Of a stretch of DNA of 64,000 nucleotides, positions 7,678-16,428 are shown one piece after another (positions within the stretch are counted from its first letter, which is position 1; each line of letters starts with the position of its first letter). The translations under genes were made by a program, and so were the position numbers. Below the pieces are notes generated by a model that ran no database searches, was not told the origin of the DNA, and saw nothing but the letters and a program-made list of their open reading frames with translations. Location: positions 3,534,001 to 3,598,000 of the forward strand of contig NZ_CP063373.1 of assembly GCF_015160855.1 (NCBI RefSeq), written 5' to 3'. The stretch comes from Streptomyces ferrugineus. GTDB taxonomy: Bacteria; Actinomycetota; Actinomycetes; Streptomycetales; Streptomycetaceae.

Positions 7678-8966
7678 ACGTGCTTGGTGCTGCGGCGCAG
7701 GTTCCGTACGTCCGGTACGCACAGGACCGCCGCCGTGACCACCACGATCAGCGCGGCACAGCCCCACAGCGCCGACGTGCGTCCGAACGCCGACTCCGCC
7801 GGGCCGGCGAGAGCCGTGGCCAGCGGGACCAGGGCGACCGAGCCGAACCAGTCGTACGCGGCGACCCGGGACAGTTTGTCCTCGGGTATCTCCTGATGGA
7901 GCGCGGTCATCCAGGAGACCCCGAACACCTCCAGCATCACGCCGGTCAGGAACATCACCGCGCAGAGCGCACCGACCGGCACCGGTACGGCGAGCGCGGC
8001 GGAAGGGAGGGCGAGCGGGAAGACGCACAGGGTGCCGGCCAGGAGCAGGCGGCGTGGCTTCCAGCGGGTCATCAGCAGGGCGCCCGCGACGGTGCCCGCA
8101 CCGAAGAAGCCCAGCGCCAGGCCCCACGGGCCCGCCCCGCCCAGGTGGTCCCGGGCGACGAGCGGGCCGTAGACCGCGTCCGCCGCCGCCACGACCGCGT
8201 TGGCGATGGAGAACTGCACGACGATGCCCCACAGCCACGGCCGCCCGGCGAACTCCCGCCAGCCCTCCCGCAGATCGGCGAGCATCCCGCCGCCCGGCGT
8301 ACGCCTCGGAACGCGGCTCACATCGAGGAACGCCCGCATCGCGCCGGCGACCGCGAAGGCCGCCGCGTCCGCCGCCAGCACCCAGCCCGGTCCGATCGCG
8401 GCCACCATGGCGCCGCCCAGCGCGGCACCGCCCACCGCCGCGCCCTGCATCGCCATCCGGAACACGGCGAACGCCCGGCTCGCCTGCTCCCCCTGGACCG
8501 ACGACAGCAGCATGCCCTCGGCCGCCGGGCTGAAGAACGCCTGGCCGGTGCCGCCGAGGGCGGTGAGCAGCATCATCTGCCACAGCTCGGCCTCCCCGGA
8601 GAGGACCAGCACGGCGAAGGCAGCCTGTGAGAGGCAGTTGAGGGCATTGGCCGCGACCATCACGCGGTGCCGGGGGAGGCGGTCCGCGACGGCGCCGCCG
8701 ATCAGCAGGAACAGCACCAGCGGCAGGGTGCGGGAGGCGGCCACCAGACCCACGTCACCGCCGTCCCCGCCCGCCTCCAGCACCGCGAACGCCGCGGCGA
8801 TCAGCGCACCGTTGCTGCCGAGGTTCGTGACGAACGCGGCGGCGGTCAGCAGGCTGTAGTTGCGGCCCGCCCAGGCGGGGCGGTGCGGACGGCGGTGCGG
8901 ACGGCGGCGGAGATCGGCGGGGGACTTCACCGGCCGACTATCGCCGCCCGGCGTCCGGTTTGCCAA
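7617..8966 (-). CDS. MFS transporter
   Basis: A 449-aa major facilitator with about 12 hydrophobic segments. A basic N-terminus (RRRPHRRPHRP) precedes TM1 (SLLTAAAFVTNLGSNGALIA). The loop 2-3 motif reads GGAVADRLPRHRVMV, matching the MFS motif A (G-x-x-x-D-R-x-x-R-R/K). It resembles the enterobactin-exporter/drug-efflux subfamily common in Streptomyces, probably moving a small molecule out of the cell; the substrate is not evident. The C-terminal tail lies in a tandem duplication. Confidence 0.85.
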   Translation of the reverse strand: MANRTPGGDSRPVKSPADLRRRPHRRPHRPAWAGRNYSLLTAAAFVTNLGSNGALIAAAFAVLEAGGDGGDVGLVAASRTLPLVLFLLIGGAVADRLPRHRVMVAANALNCLSQAAFAVLVLSGEAELWQMMLLTALGGTGQAFFSPAAEGMLLSSVQGEQASRAFAVFRMAMQGAAVGGAALGGAMVAAIGPGWVLAADAAAFAVAGAMRAFLDVSRVPRRTPGGGMLADLREGWREFAGRPWLWGIVVQFSIANAVVAAADAVYGPLVARDHLGGAGPWGLALGFFGAGTVAGALLMTRWKPRRLLLAGTLCVFPLALPSAALAVPVPVGALCAVMFLTGVMLEVFGVSWMTALHQEIPEDKLSRVAAYDWFGSVALVPLATALAGPAESAFGRTSALWGCAALIVVVTAAVLCVPDVRNLRRSTKHVTTGERPASADTESPVGGLG

Positions 8967-9062
8967 GCGAATTGCAGGTCACGTGCCGGATGCGGCATTT
9001 CGGCCCATGGTGATACGACGCTCGTCACATCTGTCTGTTCGTTGTTTCTACTCGTGGGTAAC

Positions 9063-9524
9063 ATGACGGCCATGAGCGCAGACCAGATGTCCATCGGCGA
9101 GATGCTCGCCGCCACCGTGCCCATGGCCCGGACCCTGAACCTCCAGTTCCTGGAGACCACACCGGACAAGGCCGTGGTGGCTCTGCCGGACCAGAGCGAC
9201 TACCACAACCACGTGGGCGGGCCGCACGCCGGCGCGATGTTCACGCTCGGCGAGTCCGCCAGCGGCGCGATCGTGCTGGCGGCGTTCGGTGACCAGCTCT
9301 CGCGTGCCGTGCCGCTCGCGGTCAGCGCCGAGATCGCCTACAAGAAGCTCGCCATGGGCGCCGTCACCGCCACCGCGACGCTGGGCCGCCCGGCCGCCGA
9401 GGTCGTCGCCCAACTCGACGCGGGGGAGCGCCCCGAGTTCCCGGTGACGATCGAGATCCAGCGCGGGGACGGGGCCGTCACCGGTCAGATGACCGTCGTC
9501 TGGACGCTGCGGCCCAACAACTGA
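9063..9524 (+). CDS. Hotdog-fold thioesterase-like protein (DUF4442/PaaI type)
   Basis: A 153-aa protein with the hotdog fold. The conserved N-H-V-G-G-x-H-A-G-A segment (about residue 51), the usual catalytic helix of PaaI/YiiD-type thioesterases, is followed by GESASGAIVLAAF. Members hydrolyse acyl-CoA thioesters; the acyl group cannot be told from sequence. Two in-frame ATGs (9063 and 9072) are possible and neither has a good ribosome-binding site. It is divergent from the MFS gene and convergent with the galU remnant. Confidence 0.75.
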   Translation: MTAMSADQMSIGEMLAATVPMARTLNLQFLETTPDKAVVALPDQSDYHNHVGGPHAGAMFTLGESASGAIVLAAFGDQLSRAVPLAVSAEIAYKKLAMGAVTATATLGRPAAEVVAQLDAGERPEFPVTIEIQRGDGAVTGQMTVVWTLRPNN

Positions 9525-9552
9525 GCCGATCGCACGACCCACGGCAGCAGTC

Positions 9553-9577
9553 GGGGCCCCGCATGGGGCGGGGGCCC
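9553..9577. terminator. GC hairpin after the thioesterase gene
   Basis: GGGGCCCCGC pairs with GCGGGGGCCC (one mismatch) around a 5-base loop, between the convergent thioesterase gene and the galU remnant. Confidence 0.6.
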
Positions 9578-9607
9578 TGATCGCATTCCGGCGGGAGGAG
9601 GGGCGGC

Positions 9608-10425
9608 TCAGGCCGCGAGTCGGTCGCGCCGCGCCCCGTCGTACTCCAGCCCCGTCGCGAACTCCTTCAGCCAGGCCGCGAACTCCGGCCCCAGGTCGGG
9701 CCGGTCGCACGCCAGCCGTACCACCGTGCGCAGGCAGTCCGCCTTGTCGCCGGTGTCGTAGCGCAGCCCGTCGAAGACCACGCCGTGGACCGTGCCGCCC
9801 GTCGCCGGCTCCTGGAGCGCGTCGGTGAGCTGGATCTCGCCACCGCGGCCGGGCGGGGTGCGCTCCAGGACGCCGAAGACGGCCGGGGCGAGGACATAGC
9901 GGCCGATGACCGCGTAGTGGCTCGGCGCGTCCTCCCGCGACGGCTTCTCCACCAGGCCCGTGACCCGGACCACGCCGTCCTCGCCGGACGGTTCGACGGT
10001 CGCGCAGCCGTAGCGGTGGATCTGCTCCTGCGGGACCTCCATGAGGGCGATCACGCTGCCCTCGTGCCGGTCGCGGACCTCCAGCATCCGGCTGAGCAGG
10101 GTCTCGCACGGGTCGATGAGGTCGTCGCCCAGGAGCACGGCGAAGGGCTGGTCGCCCACGCGGTGGCGGGCGCACCGCACCGCGTGACCGAGGCCGAGGG
10201 GGTCGCCCTGGCGGATGTGGTGGATGTCGGCCGGCCGGGCCGGGTCGCGCACCGCGTCCAGCCGTACGGTTTCGCCCTTGGCGGCGAGTGCCTGCTCCAG
10301 CTCGAAGGCGTGGTCGAAGTGGTCCTCGATGGCCCGCTTGTGGCGGCCGGGACGACCACCTTGCGGACGGTGCGGACGGTGCGGGGGTCGTGTGGGGGAC
10401 GATCATGCGGGCCATGCTGATACAT
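9608..10425 (-). pseudogene. galU: UTP-glucose-1-phosphate uridylyltransferase remnant (galU, internal deletion and frameshift)
   Basis: The C-terminal two thirds of a GalU is clear: AVRDPARPADIHHIRQG, then LLGDDLIDPCETLL, a VTGLVEKPSREDAPSHYAVIGRY stretch, GGEIQLTDAL and YDTGDKADCL. Upstream, in a different frame, the usual start RKVVVPAA is still readable. It is joined directly to KRAIEDHFDHAFELEQAL, which normally follows the motif TGRN. The intervening 50-70 residues, including the nucleotide-binding loop GLGTRFLPATK and the pyrophosphorylase lysine, are gone, and the junction shifts the frame. It cannot make an active enzyme unless the assembly is wrong. Confidence 0.85.
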
Positions 10426-10776
10426 GGGGATGGGAGCACGCCGAGAGAAGCCTCGCAGTCACCTGTGCGGCCGCGCGACATGCGGAATTGAAGATTCCGT
10501 GGACCAATGTTCTTTGGCCGTACACAACTTGACGGCGTGTTCGTCGACACCTTCGAATGCGGGTACGGATACCGCTGGTAACTTTTCTGAAATTCCCGCT
10601 TTTTGAATCTCGGTCACTCGAACTTCTTGTTTCCTGTGCGTCGCTTGTGCGAAAGTGAGCGGCCCCGATAGCCGGTCCATGACTGACGCGGCCTAGGTAT
10701 GCACCAATCAGGCGCCTGCTTTTCCGACGGACGCGCATTTCCCATGGCGTCCAGCGGCTGGGAAGGAAATGGTTCA
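10426..10776. other. Intergenic region, relatively AT-rich
   Basis: About 350 bp between the galU remnant and the ricin-domain gene with no convincing gene. Its base composition is lower in GC than the surroundings, which suits promoters, but I found no clear -35/-10 pair or repeat to assign. Confidence 0.4.
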
Positions 10777-12639
10777 GTGCAATCCCCCCACCCCCCTCGA
10801 CCGCCGTACCCGCCTCGGCCCGGGGCGAGCCCGGGAGAGTCCGACCGTGATCTCGTCGCAAGCCTGGACGAGGCCGCCGCGGACTCCCGTGCCGTCGCCC
10901 TGCTGATGGCCCGGCACTGGCGTGCCACCTACGACTACGCGGCCATCTGCCTGGTCGCCACGGAGAGTTCGGCCTCCATGGTGGCCGCCGCGGCGTTCCA
11001 CCGCGTGCTCCGCCGGCCGGCCGACGGCGCGCTGCGTCCCCAACTCCTCGTCGCCGTAAGGGACATGGTGAAGGAGTGGGCGGCGGACGACCGTATTTCC
11101 GTCCTCCTGCCGGAACTCGGCAAACCCACCGGCGGTCGTGGACTGCGTGCCGCACGGCCCGCGACGCCCGAAAGGCGGCAAATCGCCGAGCGCGCATTCC
11201 AGGCCCTGTCGGGAGCCTCGCAATGCCTCCTGTGGCACACCGAGGTCGACGCGGAACCGATAACCGTACCCGCCGGTCTGCTGGGGGTGGACACGGCCAC
11301 GGCGACGGCCGCGCTGGAGGAAGTGCGCGAGCAATTCCGCAGGGGTTGTGTCCGCGCCCACGGCGAACTCGCGCCCACCCGGGAATGCCGCTTCTACAAC
11401 CGCCTCCTCGACGTCCCCATTCGCCGCGGCGGCGCCCTGCTGCCCGATGTCCAGCAGCATCTGATGGAGTGCCGCTACTGCCGGCACGCCGCCGAGCAGC
11501 TCAGCCATTTCGAGGGCGGCCTGGAGGTGCTGCTCGCGGAGACCGTGCTCGGCTGGGGCGCGCGGCGCTACCTCGACTCCAGACCCGGGCGGGGCGGCTC
11601 GGGAGCGTCGGCGTCCGACCGCCGCCGACGGGGCGGACGGCATCGCCCGGGGCGACCGGCCCCGGCGCGCGGACGCACGAAGGCCCTCGCCGTGGGCGTC
11701 GGACTGACCGCCCTGGCCCTGCTCGTGACGGTGCTCACCGCGAAGGGCTGGACCGAGGAGAACGGTGCCCCCGAGACCACCTGGGGCGTGCCCAGCAGCC
11801 AGACCGTCCACCCCGGCGCCGTGTCCTCGCCCGAGTCCGGCGGATCACCCTCGGCCGCCTCGGCCGAGGGCCCCGTCGAGGTCGCCCAGGGCAGGCTCCG
11901 CAACCTCGACGACGGTCGGTGCCTGGACCTGCGCGACGGCAAGGTCCGCACCGGTGCCCCGGCCGAGCTGGCGGAGTGCTCCGCCGCGGCCTCCCAGCAG
12001 TGGTCGTACCGCGACAACGGCGTGCTGCGCAGTGCCGCCGACCCCGCCCTCTGCCTCGACTCCGACCCGGACGAGGGCACGGTCGTCCTGGCGAACTGCC
12101 TCGCCCACGCCGGCGAGGTGCGCTACGACCTCACCGTCCACGGGGAACTGCTGCTGCGCCGGGCCGAGCGGCTGGCGGTCGCGGGCGGCGAGGGCGTGAG
12201 CGTGGTCGTCGCCGAACGGGACGGGACCGAGGCGCAGCGCTGGATGCTCGACGGCGGCCTAGCGGACGAGGGCGGGCAGGAAGAAGCGCAGACACCGGAG
12301 AGCGACCTCCGGAAGGACGACGACGAGAGTCGGGCCGAGGAGAAGGAGAAGGAGAAGGAAAAGGGGAAGGGGAGGGAGGACGGCATCGCGCCCGTGGAGC
12401 CGGATCGCGGGTCCCCGCACGACCCCGTCCCCGAGCCGACCGCCGCCGAGCAGCCCCCGCAGAGCGATCAGGACGGGCCTGAGGAGCACCCTCAGCCGCG
12501 GTACGGGACGCGGTACGTCCAGGCGGACTCCGGCGAGACAGCCGCCCCGGCCACTCCGGTCGACACCGTGACTTCGGTTCTTGACGGCATTCGGCCGTTT
12601 CTCGTTCAGATCATTGACACGAGTCACTCGGGTTCATAG
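10777..12639 (+). CDS. Sigma-like / zinc-finger / TM / ricin-lectin fusion protein
   Basis: A 620-aa membrane protein. GTG 10777 is chosen because GGAAGGAAA lies 7 bases upstream; longer starts at 10699 and 10744 have no ribosome-binding site. Residues about 30-220 look like ECF sigma regions 2 and 4 (RHWRATYDYAAICLV; LLWHTEVDAEPITVPAGLLG). They are followed by a zf-HC2-like zinc site, HLMECRYCRHAAEQL (about 230). A basic stretch and one transmembrane segment (LAVGVGLTALALLVTVLTAKG, about 310) come next. The outer part carries a ricin B-type beta-trefoil repeat region (RCLDLRDGKV; LCLDSDPDEG) and a charged EK-rich linker. It may sense a glycan outside and signal inside; whether the sigma-like part is active is unknown. 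Confidence 0.7.
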   Translation: MQSPHPPRPPYPPRPGASPGESDRDLVASLDEAAADSRAVALLMARHWRATYDYAAICLVATESSASMVAAAAFHRVLRRPADGALRPQLLVAVRDMVKEWAADDRISVLLPELGKPTGGRGLRAARPATPERRQIAERAFQALSGASQCLLWHTEVDAEPITVPAGLLGVDTATATAALEEVREQFRRGCVRAHGELAPTRECRFYNRLLDVPIRRGGALLPDVQQHLMECRYCRHAAEQLSHFEGGLEVLLAETVLGWGARRYLDSRPGRGGSGASASDRRRRGGRHRPGRPAPARGRTKALAVGVGLTALALLVTVLTAKGWTEENGAPETTWGVPSSQTVHPGAVSSPESGGSPSAASAEGPVEVAQGRLRNLDDGRCLDLRDGKVRTGAPAELAECSAAASQQWSYRDNGVLRSAADPALCLDSDPDEGTVVLANCLAHAGEVRYDLTVHGELLLRRAERLAVAGGEGVSVVVAERDGTEAQRWMLDGGLADEGGQEEAQTPESDLRKDDDESRAEEKEKEKEKGKGREDGIAPVEPDRGSPHDPVPEPTAAEQPPQSDQDGPEEHPQPRYGTRYVQADSGETAAPATPVDTVTSVLDGIRPFLVQIIDTSHSGS

Positions 12640-12691
12640 TTTTCCCGCCGCGCCAGTGCTGTCCCATGCCCGCACAACGAGAGGTGGACCG

Positions 12692-14251
12692 GTGTTACGT
12701 CGTATGTCCGTCGCGCTGATGGCTTTAGCGGCCGCGCTCATCACTCCCTCACCCGCGCAGGCCGCCGACTCTCCCGTCGTGCGCACCGACGCCGGCTGGG
12801 TACGGGGTGAAACCACCGCCGAGGGCCGCCAGTTCCTCGGCATCCCCTACGCGCAGCCGCCCGTCGGCGCACTGCGCTGGAAGGAGCCGCGGCCCGTGCG
12901 GCCCTGGCACGGTGTGCGTGACGCGGGTGACTTCGGCAACAAGTGTGTGCAGAACGCGAGTTGGGACCCCGGCTACGAGCGGCCCAGCCACACCGAGGAC
13001 TGTCTCGACCTCAATGTGTACGCCCCCGAGGGCGCTGCCCGCCGCGCGGTCATGGTCTGGTTCCACGGCGGCGGACTCACCCAAGGGGCCGGCCAGGACG
13101 TCGTCGCCGACACCTTCGCGCGGCAGACCGGCACCGTCGTCGTGACCGTCAACTACCGCCTGGGCGCGATGGGCTTTCTCGCCACGTCCGGCCTCGACGG
13201 CGAGGTCCGTGACGGGGTCTCCGGTAACTTCGGCATGCTCGACCAGCAGGCCGCGCTGCGCTGGGTGCGGTCCAACATCGGCCGCTTCGGCGGCGACCCC
13301 GGCCGGGTGACCATCGCGGGCGAGTCGGCGGGTGGCCGCTCGGTCTGCACTCAGCTCGCCTCGCCGACGGCCAGGGGCCTGTTCCGCGCGGGGATCATCC
13401 AGAGCGGGGCGTACGAGGACTGCGGTGGCCGTACCCACGAGACCGCCCTGGCCCAGGGTGCCGCCTTCGCCGAGAAGCTCGGCTGCGCCGACCTGGCCTG
13501 TCTGCGCGCCAAGCCGGCCGCCGAGATCCTGGCCGCGCAGAACGGGTTCGACTGGGCACCGGTGGTCGGCGGCGCCTTCCTGCCGAGGCAGCCGAAGGAG
13601 GCGTTCGCACAGGGGGCCGCGGCCGGTGTGCCGGTCATGAACGGGGCCAACCAGGACGAGGGCCGGCTGTTCGCCTTCGCCCGCTTCGACGGGAGCGGCG
13701 CCCCGCTCACCGCCGACCAGTACCCGACGGTGATGCGGGAGGACTACGGCGAAGAGGCGCTCAGGCGCTACCCCCTGTCGTCGTACCCGTCACCGACCAT
13801 CGCCTACGCCACCGCCCTGGGCGACCAGCTGTTCGCCTGCCCGGCGCTCCGCCTCGACGCCGCGCTCGCCGGACGCGGCGAGGTCTACGCGTACGAGTTC
13901 GCCGACCGCACCTCCCCGCCCTTCGCCTCGCTGCGCAACCTCGGCACCGACTTCGACTTCGGCGCGACCCATGTCAACGAGGTGCAGTACCTCTTCAAGC
14001 ACTTCGGTCTGCGGACCCCGCTGAACGCCGAGCAGCGGACGCTGTCCCGGCAGCTGGTCCAGTACTGGGGCTCGTTCATCCGGGACGGCGTACCCCGGGC
14101 GGCGGGGCAGCCCGCGATGCCCGCCGGTCCCGCCGGCACCGTGCTCGCCCTGCGCACCGCGTCCGCCGGCGGGAATGTGCTGAGCGCCACCGTGCACGGT
14201 GAGCACCTGTGCAACCTGTGGGACGACGAGAGCGTCACACAGACCGGGTAG
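12692..14251 (+). CDS. Secreted type-B carboxylesterase, with TTA codons
   Basis: A 519-aa alpha/beta hydrolase of the PnbA/cholinesterase type. The nucleophile serine is in AGESAGG (about residue 212), the oxyanion region is WFHGGGLTQGAG, and the catalytic His lies in FGATHVNEVQYLF. GTG 12692 follows GAGAGGTGG and begins a clear signal peptide (MLRRMSVALMALAAALI, cleavage after PAQA), so it is exported and probably hydrolyses esters outside the cell. The second codon (12695) and the twelfth (12725) are TTA, read in Streptomyces only by the bldA leucyl-tRNA. The second TTA remains even if translation starts at ATG 12704, so expression should be development-dependent. Confidence 0.9.
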   Translation: MLRRMSVALMALAAALITPSPAQAADSPVVRTDAGWVRGETTAEGRQFLGIPYAQPPVGALRWKEPRPVRPWHGVRDAGDFGNKCVQNASWDPGYERPSHTEDCLDLNVYAPEGAARRAVMVWFHGGGLTQGAGQDVVADTFARQTGTVVVTVNYRLGAMGFLATSGLDGEVRDGVSGNFGMLDQQAALRWVRSNIGRFGGDPGRVTIAGESAGGRSVCTQLASPTARGLFRAGIIQSGAYEDCGGRTHETALAQGAAFAEKLGCADLACLRAKPAAEILAAQNGFDWAPVVGGAFLPRQPKEAFAQGAAAGVPVMNGANQDEGRLFAFARFDGSGAPLTADQYPTVMREDYGEEALRRYPLSSYPSPTIAYATALGDQLFACPALRLDAALAGRGEVYAYEFADRTSPPFASLRNLGTDFDFGATHVNEVQYLFKHFGLRTPLNAEQRTLSRQLVQYWGSFIRDGVPRAAGQPAMPAGPAGTVLALRTASAGGNVLSATVHGEHLCNLWDDESVTQTG

Positions 14252-14256
14252 GCTTC

Positions 14257-14290
14257 CCCGGCGCACGCCCCCCACTGGGCGTGCGCCGGG
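14257..14290 (+). terminator. Rho-independent-type terminator of the carboxylesterase gene
   Basis: A perfect 14-bp stem (CCCGGCGCACGCCC with its exact complement) around a 6-base loop, 5 bp after the stop codon. Confidence 0.85.
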
Positions 14291-14323
14291 AACACAGGGT
14301 CCAGGACACGAGAGGAAGCGGCG

Positions 14324-14968
14324 TTGCACGTCCAGGAATGGCTCGAAACGGTGCCCCCGCTGGCCATCTATCTGCTGGTCGGCCTGGTCATCGGACTGGA
14401 GAGCCTGGGCATTCCGCTGCCCGGCGAGATCATCCTGGTCTCCTCGGCGCTGCTCGCCTCACAGCACGGTGAGATCGACCCGTTCGTCCTCGGCGCCTGT
14501 GCCACCGCGGGCGCGATCATCGGCGACTCCATCGGCTACGCCATCGGCCGCAAGGGGGGTCGCCCCTTGCTGGCCTGGCTGGGCGGCAAGTTCCCCAAGC
14601 ACTTCAGCGAGGCCCATATCGCGACCGCCGAGCGGTCCTTCCAGAAGTGGGGCATGTGGGCCGTCTTCTTCGGCCGCTTCGTCGCCCTCCTGCGCATCTT
14701 CGCCGGCCCGCTCGCGGGCGTGCTGAGGATGCCGTACTGGAAGTTCCTGACCGCGAACGTCTTCGGCGGCATCCTCTGGGCGGGCGGCACGACGGCGGTC
14801 ATCTACTACGTCGGCGTGGTCGCCGAGTCCTGGCTGAAGCGCTTCTCGTGGCTCGGCCTGGTGGCGGCGGTCCTGATCGGTCTGACGTCGATGCTGATCA
14901 TCAAGCGCAAGGCGAAGAAGGCCCAGACGGCACACCGGGAGCCGGAACCTGTGGGAGCCGGGGAGTAA
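14324..14968 (+). CDS. DedA-family membrane protein
   Basis: A 214-aa DedA/SNARE-associated protein beginning with TTG after GAGAGGAAG. The family signature is intact: ESLGIPLPGEIILVSSALLA in the first helix pair, GATAGAIIGDSIGYAIGR-like spacing, and the amphipathic GRFVALLRIFAGPLAGVLRM segment with conserved Arg residues. Two C-terminal helices and a lysine-rich tail follow. DedA proteins maintain membrane potential and lipid carriers such as undecaprenyl phosphate; a flippase-like role is family knowledge. It is the second VTT-type protein in the window. Confidence 0.9.
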   Translation: MHVQEWLETVPPLAIYLLVGLVIGLESLGIPLPGEIILVSSALLASQHGEIDPFVLGACATAGAIIGDSIGYAIGRKGGRPLLAWLGGKFPKHFSEAHIATAERSFQKWGMWAVFFGRFVALLRIFAGPLAGVLRMPYWKFLTANVFGGILWAGGTTAVIYYVGVVAESWLKRFSWLGLVAAVLIGLTSMLIIKRKAKKAQTAHREPEPVGAGE

Positions 14969-14989
14969 GACGCCGTTGAGGGATGACCT

Positions 14990-15520
14990 CTAGTCCCCGT
15001 GCTCTTCCCGATGTGCCTTGGCCAACTCCGCGTACATCGTTCCGTTGAGCGTCACACCCTGACGCTCTTCGTCACTCAGCTCCCGCCTGACCTTCGCGGG
15101 AACACCCGCCACCAGCGACCCAGGCGGCACCTGCATCCCCTGCGGCACCAACGCCTGCGCGGCGACCAAGGACCCCGCCCCGATCACCGCACCGTTCAGC
15201 ACGGTCGCCCCCATGCCGATCAAGCAGTCGTCCTCCACCGTCGCACCGTGCACGACGGCGTTGTGACCGACCGACACCCGTTCCCCGATACTCACGGGGA
15301 ACCCGGGGTCGGCGTGCAACGTGCAGTTGTCCTGGATGTTGGACCGGGCCCCGACGGAGATCCGCTCCACGTCACCCCGCACCACCGCGCCGTACCAGAC
15401 GCTCGCGCCCGCCTCCAGCGTCACGTCCCCGATCACCACGGACGTGGGGGCCACGAAAGCCTCTCCGTCGATCTTCGGCTCTCTGCCGCCGATGCCTTTG
15501 ATCAGTGCCTGACGCGTCAT
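14990..15520 (-). CDS. Gamma-class carbonic anhydrase family protein (hexapeptide repeat)
   Basis: A 176-aa left-handed beta-helix protein of the YrdA/PaaY/gamma-CA group. ATG 15520 follows GGGAGA. The metal-ligand pattern is visible: RSNIQDNCTLHAD (first His), then SVGHNAVVHGATV (two His at about residues 93 and 98). The residue set matches family members that bind zinc or iron. Activity as a carbonic anhydrase varies in the family and is not proven here. It is divergent from another hexapeptide protein. Confidence 0.85.
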   Translation of the reverse strand: MTRQALIKGIGGREPKIDGEAFVAPTSVVIGDVTLEAGASVWYGAVVRGDVERISVGARSNIQDNCTLHADPGFPVSIGERVSVGHNAVVHGATVEDDCLIGMGATVLNGAVIGAGSLVAAQALVPQGMQVPPGSLVAGVPAKVRRELSDEERQGVTLNGTMYAELAKAHREEHGD

Positions 15521-15629
15521 CACCGTCTCCCGTCGTCCGCGGTACACCGGAACGTTACGCCACGCGGTAGGGCGAAGATCACAGGCCCCGCACCTCATGA
15601 GGGCCCCGTACGGTCAGTACGGTGAAGCG

Positions 15630-16427
15630 GTGTCCAAGCGCAAGAACACGTTCTCGTCCTGGCGCCGCGGCCTCACGCAGCGCGCGGTGCACGCCGCCTG
15701 GGCCTGGGCGCAGCGCACGGGTTCGGTGACGGCCGAGCACCCCGGCCGCTTCCGCTTCGGCTCGATCGGCGAAGCCACCCGCCTCGCCTTCCCGTTGGGC
15801 ACCGTCTTCGGCGAACCCTGGATCCACCTCGGCTCGCACTGCATCGTCGGCGAGCAGGTGACGCTGACGGCCGGCCTGATGCCCGACCTCGACCTCGGTC
15901 CGGAGCCGATCCTGCGGATCGGCGACGGCGTCGTGCTGGGCCGCGGCAGCCATGTCATCGCCGACACGACGGTCACCATCGGCAGTGACTGCTACTTCGG
16001 GCCGTATGTCTACGTCACCTCCACCAACCACTCCTACGACGATCCCCACGAGCCCATCGGCAAGCAGTGGCCGCGGATGGAGCCGGTCGAGATCGGCCCG
16101 GGGTGCTGGATCGGCACCGGCGCCGTGATCCTGCCCGGGGCGCGGATCGGGCGGAACGTCGTGGTCGCGGCCGGTGCCGTGGTCCGGGGCGCGGTGCCCG
16201 ACCATGCCGTGGTGGCGGGGGCGCCCGCCCGGGTCGTACGGCGCTGGACGCGCGACGAGGGCTGGCAGCCGCCGCTGCGGACCCCGGCGCCGGTGCCGAT
16301 ACCCGACGGGGTCACCCCCGAGCAGCTCCAGGCGCTGGCCGAGTTGGACGAGGAGACGGCGGCGAAACTGGCGGAACTGGACGAGCGGGCTGCGGCCCGG
16401 CTCGCCGAGGTGGACGCCGAGTCCTGA
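15630..16427 (+). CDS. Hexapeptide-repeat acyltransferase
   Basis: A 265-aa LbetaH acyltransferase. GTG 15630 (MSKRKNTFSSWRRG) is preferred over ATG 15597, since the residues between are not conserved-looking. The catalytic His is probably in STNHSYDDPHEPIG (about residue 131), followed by the hexapeptide coils GPGCWIGTGAVILPG and GRNVVVAAGAVVRG. The C-terminal 40 residues form a charged helical repeat (ELDEETAAKLAELDERAAARLAEVD, shown here only by its ends ELDEE and EVD). It transfers an acyl group, perhaps to a sugar; the acceptor is unknown. Confidence 0.8.
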   Translation: MSKRKNTFSSWRRGLTQRAVHAAWAWAQRTGSVTAEHPGRFRFGSIGEATRLAFPLGTVFGEPWIHLGSHCIVGEQVTLTAGLMPDLDLGPEPILRIGDGVVLGRGSHVIADTTVTIGSDCYFGPYVYVTSTNHSYDDPHEPIGKQWPRMEPVEIGPGCWIGTGAVILPGARIGRNVVVAAGAVVRGAVPDHAVVAGAPARVVRRWTRDEGWQPPLRTPAPVPIPDGVTPEQLQALAELDEETAAKLAELDERAAARLAEVDAES

Positions 16428-16428
16428 G

